A stretch of 14,219 nt of DNA from an uncultured Clostridia bacterium (GTDB taxonomy: Bacteria > Bacillota_A > Clostridia > Peptostreptococcales > Anaerovoracaceae), in assembly GCA_945873875.1 (NCBI GenBank), contig CAMCER010000003.1:1-14219 (forward strand), read 5' to 3'. Both the position numbers and the translations under genes were made by a program. Under the pieces are notes generated by a model. The model was not told the origin of the DNA and did not search any database. It was given only the letters and a program-made list of their open reading frames with translations. Shown in pieces: positions 1 to 7,453 of this stretch (position 1 is its first letter; every line of letters starts with the position of its first letter).

Positions 1-358
1 ATTCAGGCTTCAGAAGACTCATGGCCTTTTTCAGTCTGGTCTCCCTGCCTTCTATTTCCACCAGCTCCACTTCCGCGCCTGCCAGCTGTACGTTTGCCGG
101 AATTATATCCAGTCCCTTTACAGATGTATGAAGTATCGCTTCCTGAGGATCAAAATCATCATTGAGCAGTATCTCATACATGGTAGCGCTCAGGTCTTTC
201 TTGGAGATGCCAAGTCCGCTTGTGGTGTTTCCCTGGGGATCGATGTCCAGAACCAGGACCTTTTTACCCTCAAGTGCAAGACAGGCTGCAAGATTGATGT
301 TGGTAGTGGTTTTCCCGACTCCGCCCTTCTGGTTAAAAATCGCGATTGCTTTTCCCAC
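1..358 (-). CDS. soj: Chromosome partitioning ATPase ParA/Soj, N-terminal part (cut by window edge)
   Basis: This is the first 119 residues of a ParA/Soj-family ATPase. It works with ParB/Spo0J bound at parS to segregate origins, and in Firmicutes it also modulates DnaA. Translating the minus strand from GTG at 358 gives MGKAIAIFNQKGGVGKTTTN. The deviant Walker A motif KGGVGKTT spans residues 11-18, with signature Lys11 and P-loop Lys16. A Walker A' segment (VLVLDIDPQGNTTSGLG) follows near residue 40. GTG is chosen because GGAGG (366-370) lies 7 bases upstream, the length before Walker A matches the family, and no ATG fits. The gene continues beyond base 1, where parB would be expected. An exact parS site lies about 200 bases upstream, which supports a chromosomal rather than plasmid role. 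A separate promoter is proposed at 413-442. The family assignment is very secure. The protein beyond residue 119 cannot be seen. Confidence 0.96.
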   Translation of the reverse strand, partial: MGKAIAIFNQKGGVGKTTTNINLAACLALEGKKVLVLDIDPQGNTTSGLGISKKDLSATMYEILLNDDFDPQEAILHTSVKGLDIIPANVQLAGAEVELVEIEGRETRLKKAMSLLKPE

Positions 359-412
359 TTTTATGCCTCCTTTTCGGCTCAAGTACACACATGTTTTTCT
401 GATGATAAACTG

Positions 413-442
413 ATTATATACCAGTCCCTTTTAATATGCCAC
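413..442 (-). promoter_or_regulatory. Candidate sigma-A promoter for soj
   Basis: On the minus strand, a perfect TATAAT (413-418) is preceded by TGG a few bases upstream and, 18 bases away, by a moderate -35, GTGGCA (437-442, 4 of 6). The predicted start near 406 gives a 5' leader of about 48 bases containing GGAGG. The -35 is weak, so this rests mainly on the -10 and its position behind the rsmG terminator-like palindrome. Confidence 0.5.
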
Positions 443-544
443 ATTTTCTTCGATATTATGTCAGGATTCCGGAAATTGTTTCCCGAGACACAATTTTCCG
501 TCTTTCTTCATCCTCTTTTCAGATATTTTTTCTGAAATCGTTAA

Positions 545-574
545 ATAAAAAAGATGTTTCACGTGAAACATCTT
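545..574 (-). terminator. Putative intrinsic terminator of the rsmG operon, coincident with parS
   Basis: Read on the minus strand, the palindrome folds as a 10-bp stem (AAGATGTTTC / GAAACATCTT) with a 4-base ACGT loop. The final two T of the stem run into four more T and then ATTT. It starts one base after the rsmG stop codon. The stem is AT-rich, so efficiency may be modest. It is the only terminator-like structure between rsmG and soj. Confidence 0.5.
551..574. other. parS: parS centromere site (ParB/Spo0J binding palindrome)
   Basis: Bases 555-570 read TGTTTCACGTGAAACA, identical to the 16-bp Bacillus subtilis parS consensus, with no mismatch. The perfect palindrome extends four bases on each side, to 551-574. 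It lies between the rsmG stop codon (576-578) and soj, about 7 kb from the origin. ParB would load here as a CTP-dependent clamp, spread, and recruit SMC and ParA. Because the match is exact and parA is adjacent, I regard this as a functional site. Confidence 0.95.
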
Positions 575-575
575 A

Positions 576-1313
576 TTATTTATGTATAGGTTTTCTTATC
601 GGATCCCCCGGTTTACGCGGATATTTTGCCGGAGTCAGAGACTCTTTCTTTATTACAGCAAGAGCGTGTCCCGACATGTTTTCCCCTGCGCCTGCAGAAA
701 CGATCCGGTCCAGTCTTCCTCCAAGGACCTCCATGGCATGTGCTGCATCTTCAAGTTCTGTTTCAAGCTCCCTGCCTTTATAAGATATAAAGGCGCCGCC
801 TTTCCTTACGAAAGGAAGACAAAGCTCCAGCAGCGATACCATTGGAGCAACTGCTCTTGATACAGCGGCATCGAAGACTTCTCTCAACTCTCCCTTTTTC
901 CCGGCAAGCTCCTCTGCTCTGCCGTGGACAGTAGTCACATTGCTGATCCCAAGCTCTTCGCAGAGCCTGTCAATTACTTTCAGTCTCTTGGCCAGCGAAT
1001 CTATAAGGATGAACTTCTTTTCAGGGAAGAGCACCGCAAGAGGTATCCCGGGGAAGCCTCCCCCTGTCCCTATATCTGCGATGCACTCTGCGGAAAGGAT
1101 CTCCTCTTCTGCAGCCGGTCCGTATGAATCAAGAAAATGCTTATCTATGAATTCGTCCCTGTCAGTGATGGAAGTAAGATTGATCTTCTCATTCCATGAA
1201 AGGATGCCTTCCATATAACCGGAAAGCGTCTTTTCTATCCTGGCAAGTTCTGCTTCTGCATTTTCTTCAGGAAGAATATTCTTTTCTCTTAAAAACCCGA
1301 TCACTCTGTCCAT
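576..1313 (-). CDS. rsmG: 16S rRNA (guanine-527-N7)-methyltransferase RsmG
   Basis: This 245-residue protein (formerly GidB) is the SAM-dependent enzyme that makes m7G527 in the 530 loop of 16S rRNA. Loss of this modification gives low-level streptomycin resistance in several bacteria. The Rossmann motif I glycine loop, DIGTGGGFPGIPLA, is at residues 80-93. It is followed by FILIDSLAKRL, the acidic SAM-ribose-binding strand and helix, and by GRAEEL and SRAVAP, both typical of RsmG. The length is normal for the family. ATG at 1313 lies 6 bases after the mnmG stop, so translation is probably coupled; the nearest SD-like sequence, AGAGG, is about 11 bases upstream and weak. It is the last gene of the rpmH-to-rsmG unit and ends directly against the parS palindrome. 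Confidence 0.96.
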   Translation of the reverse strand: MDRVIGFLREKNILPEENAEAELARIEKTLSGYMEGILSWNEKINLTSITDRDEFIDKHFLDSYGPAAEEEILSAECIADIGTGGGFPGIPLAVLFPEKKFILIDSLAKRLKVIDRLCEELGISNVTTVHGRAEELAGKKGELREVFDAAVSRAVAPMVSLLELCLPFVRKGGAFISYKGRELETELEDAAHAMEVLGGRLDRIVSAGAGENMSGHALAVIKKESLTPAKYPRKPGDPIRKPIHK

Positions 1314-1319
1314 CTATTC

Positions 1320-3206
1320 TCAGCCTCTGCTTCTTCTTTCCTTTTCCAGATAAACCAGCAATACGTTGATATCAGCGGGAGATACGCCTGATATCCTTGA
1401 CGCCTGGCCTACCGAAAAAGGCTTTGCTTTTGTCAGCTTTTCAGCCGCTTCTATCCTTAAGCCCCGAATAGAAGAATATTCCAGTTCCGGATCTAGTTTA
1501 TGATTTTCCAGTTTCTGGAAGCGCTTTATCTGCTGCATCTGCTTGCCGATATACCCTTCATATTTTATCTGGACAGCCAGCTGTGTCTTCACATGATCTG
1601 AAAGCTTAGGTCTTTCCGGATCTATCTCAGCCAGGTTCTCATATGTGATCTCGGGCCTTTTCATCATTTCGGCAAGAGAAGTCCTGTTCTTCAGAGGGGC
1701 GCCCCCCGCCTTTCTCATGAAATCATCGCTTTCGCCCGGATAAACATAAGTGTTTTCAAGCCTTTTTCTCTCTGCCTCGACAAGCTTCTTCTTTTCCTGG
1801 AGCCTCTGATACCTTTCTTCTGTCGCAAGTCCCAGATTATAGGACTTTTCTGTAAGTCTCAGATCTGCGTTGTCCTGTCTCAGGACCAGTCTGTACTCTG
1901 CCCTGGATGTCATGATCCTGTAAGGTTCGTTGGTTCCCTTGGTCACCAGATCATCGATGAGCACGCCGATATATGCTTCGCTCCTTTTCAGGATAAAGGG
2001 CTCTTTCCCGTCAAGTTTCAGAACTGCATTGATCCCGGCCATGAGCCCCTGAGCCGCCGCCTCTTCGTAGCCGGAACTTCCGTTGAACTGGCCGGCGCAG
2101 AACAGATGGCTGACACCTCTCATCTCCAGACTGAGAGAAAGAGCTGTCGGATCGATACAGTCATATTCTATGGCATATGCAGGTCTTGCGATCCTTATGT
2201 TTTCAAGGCCTGCGATGGTTTTGTAAAATTTTTCCTGCACATCCTCGGGAAGGCTCGATGACATGCCCTGTATGTACATTTCGTCTGTGTCAAGACCTTC
2301 CGGCTCTATGAAGAGCTGATGTCTCTTCCTGTCAGCAAAGCGATTCACTTTGTCTTCGATGGAAGGGCAGTATCTGGGACCCACGCCTTCTATCTGACCG
2401 CTGAAAAGGGCGGACCTGTGAAAGTTCTCCCTTATGATGCGATGGGTCTCTTCGTTGGTATATGAGAGCCAGCAGGATACCTGGTCTTTTTCAAGATCAT
2501 CGTTCATGAAAGAAAACGGGACGATCTTCTCATCGCCGGTCTCCTCTTTCATCTTTGAAAAATCAAGGCTCTGGGCCAGCGCTCTGGCAGGAGTGCCTGT
2601 CTTGAACCTTCTCATCGGAAAGCCGTGTTTTCTCAGGGACTGCGCCAGTTCCACCGACGGCGCCATGCCGTTGGGGCCGCTTTCATAGGCGCTTTCTCCT
2701 ATGAATATCTTTCCGCCCAGGAAGGTTCCCGTGGCAAGTATGACAGCATCCGCCCGGTAGAGACTTCCCGTCTTAAGGATGACGCCGGAAGCTTTGCCGT
2801 CTTCGATGAGGATGTCCACTACCTCGCCCTGCTTCAGATCAAGACCTTCCTGCATCTCCAGCACGTGCTTCATCTCGGCGTGGTATCTGTTTTTATCGGC
2901 CTGAGCTCTCAGGGAATGGACCGCCGGACCTTTAGCCGTATTCAGCATCTTGCTCTGGATAAAGGTCCTGTCGATGACCAGACCCATTTCGCCTCCGAGA
3001 GCATCGATCTCACGGACCAGATGGCCCTTCCCGGTGCCTCCGATGGCGGGATTGCAGGCCATCATGGCCACCGCCTCAAGATTTATGGAAAACATGACAG
3101 TCTTTTTGCCCATGCGCGCGCAGGCAAGAGCGGCCTCACATCCGGCGTGGCCCGCTCCAACGACTATCGCATCATATGTACCCATAAGATAACTCTCTAT
3201 ACTCAT
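1320..3206 (-). CDS. mnmG: tRNA uridine-34 5-carboxymethylaminomethyl modification enzyme MnmG (GidA)
   Basis: MnmG is the FAD- and NADH-dependent subunit that, with MnmE, installs the cmnm5 group on wobble U34 of certain tRNAs. The dinucleotide fold is at the N terminus ([16 protein letters not shown]). The family motif [14 protein letters not shown] carries one conserved cysteine, and RYCPSIEDK carries the other. The helical C-terminal MnmE- and tRNA-binding domain is present. I prefer ATG at 3206, giving 628 residues, the same length as B. subtilis GidA: AAAGGACGGG lies just upstream and the spacing to the FAD motif is normal. An earlier in-frame ATG at 3230 overlaps the mnmE stop as ATGA and would add 8 residues; its SD is weak. 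No anomalies are visible in the reading frame. Confidence 0.97.
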   Translation of the reverse strand: MSIESYLMGTYDAIVVGAGHAGCEAALACARMGKKTVMFSINLEAVAMMACNPAIGGTGKGHLVREIDALGGEMGLVIDRTFIQSKMLNTAKGPAVHSLRAQADKNRYHAEMKHVLEMQEGLDLKQGEVVDILIEDGKASGVILKTGSLYRADAVILATGTFLGGKIFIGESAYESGPNGMAPSVELAQSLRKHGFPMRRFKTGTPARALAQSLDFSKMKEETGDEKIVPFSFMNDDLEKDQVSCWLSYTNEETHRIIRENFHRSALFSGQIEGVGPRYCPSIEDKVNRFADRKRHQLFIEPEGLDTDEMYIQGMSSSLPEDVQEKFYKTIAGLENIRIARPAYAIEYDCIDPTALSLSLEMRGVSHLFCAGQFNGSSGYEEAAAQGLMAGINAVLKLDGKEPFILKRSEAYIGVLIDDLVTKGTNEPYRIMTSRAEYRLVLRQDNADLRLTEKSYNLGLATEERYQRLQEKKKLVEAERKRLENTYVYPGESDDFMRKAGGAPLKNRTSLAEMMKRPEITYENLAEIDPERPKLSDHVKTQLAVQIKYEGYIGKQMQQIKRFQKLENHKLDPELEYSSIRGLRIEAAEKLTKAKPFSVGQASRISGVSPADINVLLVYLEKERRSRG

Positions 3207-3226
3207 TTCCCGTCCTTTGTCCCTGA

Positions 3227-4609
3227 TCATTTCCCAAGACAGAATCTTGAAAAAACTTCATCTATTATATCGTCTGATACCGTCTCTCCTGTGATCTCTC
3301 CCAGAGACTGGTATGCTCTTCTTACGTCTATCTCAACAAAATCAAGTGCATCTCCCTGATCCAGGGCGCATTCCGCATCCATAAGCGCGTCAAGAGTCTG
3401 TTCAAGGAGCTCCTTATGTCTCACGTTCGTTATCACCAGACTGTCTTTCTGGTATACCTTTCCACCGAAGACAAATTCCTCCACCGCTTCTTCTATCTCG
3501 CCTGTTCCCGAGCCGTCAGTCAGTGAAGTTTCAATGATTTTGATGTTCTTCTCCTGTCCGTAGCGCTTTCTGATGATCTCAGCTGAAGCGCTTATGCCCA
3601 GGTCCTTTTTATTCAGGATCACAAGGCTCTTTCTTTCCGCTGCCTTTTTCAGCAGCTCTTCATCCTCAGAGAGGAGGGGAGATGAGGCGTCGATCATAAG
3701 AATAAGGAGATCTGCCTGTTCAAAGGATTCCCAGCTCTTTTCTATCCCGATCTTTTCTATCTGATCATCAGTATCGTGGATACCGGCTGTATCAATGAGT
3801 TTTACAGGGATGCCGCGGATATTGATGCCTTCTTCTATGGTATCTCTGGTAGTCCCGGGGATGCTTGTGACTATGGCCCGGGATTCTCTGAGCAAGGCGT
3901 TCATCAGTGAGGATTTTCCTACATTAGGACGTCCTGCGATGGTGCAGCTTATGCCTTCCCGGAGGATACGTCCCGCATCTGCTGTCTCAAGCAGCGCCTT
4001 TACCATCTCACATGTCTTTCCTATTTCGGACTTCAGTTTTTCCGAAGTCATCTCTTCTATGTCCTCATCGGGATAATCGATGTTTACTGCGATCTCTGTA
4101 AGTATATCTAAAAGCTTTTCCTTCAGAGGCGCCGTCTCGCGGCTGATCCTGCCTTCCAGCTGGTCCACGGCAGATCTGGCTCCACTTTCTGTTTTAGCGC
4201 TTACCACATCCATTACTGCTTCAGCCTGGGTAAGATCTATCCTTCCGCCGAGAAAAGCTCTTTTAGTGAATTCACCTTTTTCCGCCAGCCTGGCTCCGCT
4301 GCGCAGCACCAGAGAAAGTATCTTCCTTAAGGATACCACGCTGCCGTGACAGTCAATCTCTGCCACATCTTCTGTAGTGTATGTGCCGGGTCCTTTCATG
4401 AAGACCGCCATACACTCATCTATGACAGATCCGTCTTCCGGATCTTTGACAACACCATAAGAAAGCCTTCTGTTTTCAAGGGTTTTCTGCCCCTGCGAAG
4501 GCTGAAAGATCTTCATCAGTATTTCTTCAGCGCGATTTCCGCTTATCCTGACTATGCCGATGCCGCCTTCTCCATATGCGGTGGCGACAGCTGCTATGGT
4601 GTCTTCCAT
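3227..4609 (-). CDS. mnmE: tRNA modification GTPase MnmE (TrmE/ThdF)
   Basis: MnmE is the K+-activated GTPase partner of MnmG in wobble-U34 modification. The N-terminal formyl-THF-binding domain begins [20 protein letters not shown]. It is followed by the helical domain and an inserted G domain: G1 GRPNVGKSS near residues 226-234, G2 in IPGTTRD, G3 DTAG near 273-276, and G4 NKKD. The C terminus, FCLGK, is the family's conserved C-x-G-K ending with the essential cysteine. I choose ATG at 4609 (460 residues): AAGGA lies 7 bases upstream and the length and N terminus match homologues. An in-frame ATG at 4642 would add 11 residues, but it abuts a stable hairpin (4644-4669) that would hide its ribosome site. 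The stop overlaps an alternative mnmG ATG. Confidence 0.97.
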   Translation of the reverse strand: MEDTIAAVATAYGEGGIGIVRISGNRAEEILMKIFQPSQGQKTLENRRLSYGVVKDPEDGSVIDECMAVFMKGPGTYTTEDVAEIDCHGSVVSLRKILSLVLRSGARLAEKGEFTKRAFLGGRIDLTQAEAVMDVVSAKTESGARSAVDQLEGRISRETAPLKEKLLDILTEIAVNIDYPDEDIEEMTSEKLKSEIGKTCEMVKALLETADAGRILREGISCTIAGRPNVGKSSLMNALLRESRAIVTSIPGTTRDTIEEGINIRGIPVKLIDTAGIHDTDDQIEKIGIEKSWESFEQADLLILMIDASSPLLSEDEELLKKAAERKSLVILNKKDLGISASAEIIRKRYGQEKNIKIIETSLTDGSGTGEIEEAVEEFVFGGKVYQKDSLVITNVRHKELLEQTLDALMDAECALDQGDALDFVEIDVRRAYQSLGEITGETVSDDIIDEVFSRFCLGK

Positions 4610-4643
4610 ATCCTGTTCCTTTAAAATCTTCCTTAAAATCATC

Positions 4644-4669
4644 AGCAGCCCGTGGATGCACGAGCTGCT
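4644..4669 (-). promoter_or_regulatory. RNA hairpin in the jag-mnmE intergenic region
   Basis: On the minus strand an 11-bp stem (AGCAGCTCGTG / CACGGGCTGCT, one G-U wobble) closes a 4-base CATC loop. It starts 7 bases after the jag stop codon. Downstream bases are GATGATTTTAAGG, so the T-run is too short for a confident terminator. It may be an attenuator, an RNA-processing site or a 3' stabiliser for the upstream message. Confidence 0.55.
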
Positions 4670-4676
4670 TAGATAA

Positions 4677-5522
4677 CTACTTCAGTTCAATTATGACTCT
4701 TCTGCGCGGTTCATCACCGATGCTTCTGGTAGTAACTTTCGGATGTCCCTGCAGTGTAGCGTGTATAACTTTTCTTTCGTAAGGATTCATAGGCTCAAGT
4801 CTTACGCTTCTTCTGTTCCTTACGACTTTCTTCGCCAGTTTTTCAGCAAGCTGTTCAAGAGTGCGTCCTCTCTTGGTCCTGTAGTTTTCAGCATCTACCA
4901 CTACTCTGACATATTTCTCTTCGTCTTTATTGACTACCAGGCTGGTCAGATACTGGATGGCGTCCAGTGTCTGTCCGCGCTTGCCGATGACTGTTCCCGC
5001 ATCTTTTCCGTCGATGCTGACATATACCATGTTCTCTCCGGTCTTGGCGCTTACTGCCAGATCAAGACCCATTTTTTCAGTCATCTCTTTTATGAAACTG
5101 ATAGCTGCATGGTCCGTGACCGGCTCCATTTCAACGTTCAGCTTGAGTATCTCGTTTATATCAGGAAGCTCTCTTTCAGGCTCTTCTTCCTGGACTTTTT
5201 TCTGTGCCTTTGCCTGCTGCGGTCTTTCTGCCGCTTCCGGCTGTTCTTTTTTCTCAGCAGGTTCTTCTTTTTTATCTTTGTTTTCGAACTTTTCTATTTC
5301 CTGCTGGATCTGTGCGTTATATTTTTCTTCTGCCTTTTCAGCTTTAGTTTCTTTCTTTTTCTCTACTCTTACTTTTGCCAGCTTGGATCCTATGCCGAAA
5401 AATCCTTTTGACGGCTGTTCGAGGACTGTGACTTCTACCTGATCCTCGTCAAGTTTAAGGTCGTCAAGGGCGAGCCTTACAGCCTCTTCAATGCTGGTAC
5501 CCCATTTTTCCGAATATTCCAT
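4677..5522 (-). CDS. khpB: RNA-binding protein KhpB (Jag/EloR): Jag-N, KH and R3H domains
   Basis: This 281-residue protein matches Jag/KhpB, a cytoplasmic RNA-binding protein that pairs with KhpA and affects cell elongation and division in Gram-positives. The Jag-N domain is at residues 1-53, including EQPSKGFFGIGSKLAKVRV. A charged, low-complexity linker rich in Lys, Glu and Gln runs from about 54 to 118. The KH domain is near 130-210, with its GxxG loop at IGKRGQ (179-184). The C-terminal R3H domain is at about 215-281, with R250 and H254 in ERKVIH. ATG at 5522 has AGGAGG at the usual distance (5530-5535). The position directly downstream of yidC is the conserved Firmicutes arrangement. 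The linker length varies widely in the family, so its size is not unusual. Confidence 0.95.
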   Translation of the reverse strand: MEYSEKWGTSIEEAVRLALDDLKLDEDQVEVTVLEQPSKGFFGIGSKLAKVRVEKKKETKAEKAEEKYNAQIQQEIEKFENKDKKEEPAEKKEQPEAAERPQQAKAQKKVQEEEPERELPDINEILKLNVEMEPVTDHAAISFIKEMTEKMGLDLAVSAKTGENMVYVSIDGKDAGTVIGKRGQTLDAIQYLTSLVVNKDEEKYVRVVVDAENYRTKRGRTLEQLAEKLAKKVVRNRRSVRLEPMNPYERKVIHATLQGHPKVTTRSIGDEPRRRVIIELK

Positions 5523-5611
5523 TGTATTTCCTCCTGAAGCAAAATACGTCCCCCTGTTTAACGACGTAAGATATTGCTTTCTCTGCTTTGATTTTCAGAT
5601 CCATCAAAAGA

Positions 5612-6334
5612 TCAGGAAATCTTTTTCCTGTTCTTTTTCCTTGCTTCTGCTTCGAATCTGAGTCTTTCTCTGACTCTGTTGAGATGTAAATTGAAGAAGA
5701 TCTGAACTACCTGACCGATGAACCAGTAAAGTGCAAGTCCGGCAGGGAATGTTCTACCCATCCACACTATCATGATAGGGAATATGATCCTCATTCCTTT
5801 CATCATGCCGTTCATCTGATTCGCTGCGCCGCTGACCTGCTGCTGCTGCTGTGTCATGGTAAATGAAATAAATGTCGCAACACCGGCTGCGATAGGCAGT
5901 ATCCATTTATCCGGCTGGCTCAGATCCATTATCCACAGGAAGCTTTCGTGAGCAGCAAAGATCATGCTGTCGCTTGCGATATAGTCAAGCGGTCTTCTGA
6001 GAAGGGCGAAAAGCCCGAAGATTATAGGCATCTGGATGATCATTGGAAGACATCCGCCCATAGGATTGAATTTCTCTTCTTTATATAACTCAGACATCTT
6101 GATGTTCATCATCTGTCTGTCGTTAGCGTATCTCTGCTGTATCTCCTGCATTTTCGGCTGAACTTCAGCCATCCTTACTGTGGATTTGATCTGCTTTGAA
6201 TAAAGTGGATACAAAGCGAATTTAACGATAATCGTAAATATGATGATCGATATTCCGTAATTTCCTACAAGGTCATATATCAAACTCAGCAACATACCAA
6301 GCGGCTTTGCTATGAATCCAATAATCTTGTACAT
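5612..6334 (-). CDS. yidC: Membrane protein insertase YidC/Oxa1 (SpoIIIJ family)
   Basis: A 240-residue polytopic insertase that places membrane proteins with or without SecYEG. The first conserved transmembrane segment is about residues 27-45, followed by the cytoplasmic coiled-coil hairpin (about 50-88). Further hydrophobic segments lie near 95-112, 143-160 and 182-212. The basic tail (RKKNRKKIS end) fits ribosome contact. Two points deviate from the B. subtilis SpoIIIJ model: no lipobox cysteine or cleavable lipoprotein signal is visible, and the groove residue that is normally Arg in TM1 is Lys38 (IIVKFALYPL). The charge is preserved, so I expect an active insertase. The start is supported by GGAGG 6 bases before ATG. 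It lies between yidD and jag in the usual operon order. Confidence 0.95.
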   Translation of the reverse strand: MYKIIGFIAKPLGMLLSLIYDLVGNYGISIIIFTIIVKFALYPLYSKQIKSTVRMAEVQPKMQEIQQRYANDRQMMNIKMSELYKEEKFNPMGGCLPMIIQMPIIFGLFALLRRPLDYIASDSMIFAAHESFLWIMDLSQPDKWILPIAAGVATFISFTMTQQQQQVSGAANQMNGMMKGMRIIFPIMIVWMGRTFPAGLALYWFIGQVVQIFFNLHLNRVRERLRFEAEARKKNRKKIS

Positions 6335-6348
6335 CTGTTTCCTCCAAT

Positions 6349-6558
6349 TTATTTTAAGGGATCATACCCTCCCGGATTCCACGGGTGGCAGCGTAAAAGC
6401 CTTCTTATCCCCAGATAACTGCCCTTGAAAAAGCCATACTTCTGAAGTGCCTGTATAAAGTATGTGGAGCAGGTGGGATAAAAACGGCAATGCGCTGGAA
6501 ACAGCGGCGAAATAAATTTCTGATAACCTCTTATTATCCAAATAAATATATGTTTCAT
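6349..6558 (-). CDS. yidD: Membrane protein insertion efficiency factor YidD
   Basis: A small YidD-family protein (69 residues from ATG 6558), associated with the inner face of the membrane and thought to assist YidC-dependent insertion. Family landmarks are [21 protein letters not shown] and [13 protein letters not shown]. The three conserved cysteines are at 24, 30 and 57. An amphipathic basic N terminus is present. I choose ATG at 6558 because GAAGGTG lies 6-7 bases upstream and the N terminus then aligns with other YidD proteins. A longer frame opening at 6594 would overlap the end of rnpA by 26 bases. With the chosen start the gap to rnpA is 10 bases. Located between rnpA and yidC, as in most bacteria. 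Confidence 0.95.
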   Translation of the reverse strand: MKHIFIWIIRGYQKFISPLFPAHCRFYPTCSTYFIQALQKYGFFKGSYLGIRRLLRCHPWNPGGYDPLK

Positions 6559-6568
6559 CACAGCACCT

Positions 6569-6922
6569 TCATCTCTGTGTGATTTTCCGGTCAATCAATT
6601 TCGCTTTGTTCAGTGCGGCCTCAATAGATTTTTTCACATCCGCACATTTTCTTCCCTTAATAGTACTTCTCGCGATAAATATTATATCGTATCCCTGAAG
6701 CAGTTTGTCTTTCAGTTCGCGGCAGCTCTCTTTCATGAGCCTTCTGGCCCTGTTCCTTTCTACCGCATTTCCTACTTTTTTACTTGCTAAAAATGCTGTC
6801 CTGTTAAATAAAAGACTGTTTTTCCTGTAAAAAACAACTACGTATCTCTCTCCTGCAGACTTACCCCTGTTGTATATGTTGGAAAAATCGTTTTTATTTC
6901 TGAGAACTTCTTTTTTCAACAT
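6569..6922 (-). CDS. rnpA: Ribonuclease P protein component RnpA
   Basis: The basic protein subunit (117 residues) of RNase P, which binds the catalytic RNA and the 5' leader of precursor tRNAs during maturation. The RNR signature [15 protein letters not shown] is at residues 51-65. It is preceded by the conserved aromatic N-terminal strand region ([16 protein letters not shown]) and followed by YDIIFIARS. The length is typical. ATG at 6922 has only a weak SD-like GAGTG about 9 bases upstream, so the level may depend on coupling or message structure. It lies 54 bases after rpmH, an order that is nearly universal in bacteria. A perfect 14-bp palindrome lies in its leader. Confidence 0.96.
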   Translation of the reverse strand: MLKKEVLRNKNDFSNIYNRGKSAGERYVVVFYRKNSLLFNRTAFLASKKVGNAVERNRARRLMKESCRELKDKLLQGYDIIFIARSTIKGRKCADVKKSIEAALNKAKLIDRKITQR

Positions 6923-6935
6923 TTTCTTTTCACTC

Positions 6936-6949
6936 AGATCACGTGATCT
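6936..6949. repeat. 14-bp perfect palindrome in the rpmH-rnpA gap
   Basis: AGATCACGTGATCT is fully self-complementary and sits about 14 bases upstream of the rnpA start. It shares the CACGTG core with parS but not the flanking TTT/AAA, so it is not a parS copy. It has no T-tail on either strand. It could form a small hairpin in the rnpA leader or bind a dimeric protein; the function is unknown. Confidence 0.6.
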
Positions 6950-6976
6950 TCAGTAAACAAAAATCAGAAGACTTCA

Positions 6977-7111
6977 TTATGCCGAGAGAACTTTTCTTCC
7001 TCTGCGTCTTCTTCTTCTGAGAACGTTCCTTCCGTTCTTAGTCTTCATTCTTTTTCTGAAACCGTGCTCTTTCTTTCTCTGTCTTTTCTTAGGCTGATAT
7101 GTCCTTTTCAC
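6977..7111 (-). CDS. rpmH: 50S ribosomal protein bL34
   Basis: A 44-residue, extremely basic protein read on the minus strand from GTG at 7111 to TAA at 6977-6979. It begins [20 protein letters not shown] and ends with the Arg-rich [17 protein letters not shown], a textbook bL34. This large-subunit protein binds 23S rRNA. The start codon is GTG; a strong AAGGAGG (7121-7127) lies 9 bases upstream, and MKRTYQPK is the family's invariant N terminus. It is the first gene of the left-arm unit and is driven by a consensus promoter about 60 bases upstream, which fits the high demand for a ribosomal protein. Confidence 0.98.
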   Translation of the reverse strand: MKRTYQPKKRQRKKEHGFRKRMKTKNGRNVLRRRRRRGRKVLSA

Positions 7112-7172
7112 GTCTTTTTTCCTCCTTATTTTACTTGCAGTTTTTTATTCATGCCTGCAGACATGCCCTATT

Positions 7173-7201
7173 ATTATACAGTTCTGCAATTTTCATGTCA
7201 A
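7173..7201 (-). promoter_or_regulatory. Consensus sigma-A promoter for rpmH and the left-arm operon
   Basis: On the minus strand, TTGACA (7196-7201) and TATAAT (7173-7178) are separated by exactly 17 bases. Both hexamers match the sigma-70/sigma-A consensus perfectly. The predicted start is near 7166 (G), giving a leader of about 55 bases with AAGGAGG before the rpmH GTG. It fires away from oriC, divergently from the dnaA promoter. Confidence 0.9.
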
Positions 7202-7307
7202 CGATTTTAAATCTTTTCAGAGGCTTATAAATCCAACGTTTTTTGTAATATTTTTTGAGTGGTGATATTAATCAATATATTGTGCCGTGTCGATATTGTT
7301 AACAGAC

Positions 7308-7316
7308 TTATCAACA
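7308..7316 (+). promoter_or_regulatory. DnaA box TTATCAACA
   Basis: Matches TTATNCACA at 8 of 9 positions. It faces the next box across a 3-base gap, forming an inverted pair. The same variant recurs twice downstream of dnaA. Confidence 0.7.
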
Positions 7317-7319
7317 AAC

Positions 7320-7328
7320 TGTGGAAAA
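7320..7328 (-). promoter_or_regulatory. DnaA box TTTTCCACA
   Basis: On the minus strand this is TTTTCCACA, 8 of 9 to TTATCCACA. It is inverted relative to the box at 7308-7316. Confidence 0.7.
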
Positions 7329-7373
7329 CCCCGAGTTCTTTCATCTTTCAACATTTCTTTTTTTACTTATGCC

Positions 7374-7382
7374 TGTGGATAA
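7374..7382 (-). promoter_or_regulatory. Perfect DnaA box TTATCCACA
   Basis: TGTGGATAA on the plus strand is the exact high-affinity box on the minus strand. It lies about 70 bases upstream of the proposed dnaA -35 element. Confidence 0.88.
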
Positions 7383-7453
7383 CTTTTATATCAGCATCCT
7401 CCATACATAGGCCGGCGCACTAAATATGGGGCTGTAAATGATTACCAGTGTGT

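Larger units (their letters stand above)
7202..7453. other. oriC: oriC, upstream DnaA-box region
   Basis: This non-coding stretch lies between the divergent rpmH and dnaA promoters. Its left half (about 7201-7300) is AT-rich with no clear motif. The right half carries three DnaA boxes at 7308-7316, 7320-7328 and 7374-7382. The position corresponds to the incA/incB part of the B. subtilis origin, and DnaA bound here may also autoregulate dnaA. I see no ORF or RNA gene in it. Confidence 0.85.

Noticed and set aside
2625..3359. Long plus-strand open frame (244 codons) opposite mnmG.
   Set aside because: It is the antisense shadow of a highly conserved gene, has no ribosome site or recognisable domain, and runs against the local transcription direction.
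5545..5568. Inverted repeat TACGTC / GACGTA with a short T-run on the minus strand, in the yidC-jag gap.
   Set aside because: The stem is only 6 bp with a 12-base loop, too weak to call a terminator or attenuator.
5488..5604. A 38-codon minus-strand frame (begins MDLKIKAEKAISYVVKQ) between yidC and jag, overlapping the jag start.
   Set aside because: Its codons look plausible, but it has no ribosome site, overlaps the well-supported jag start and SD, and matches no family I recognise.
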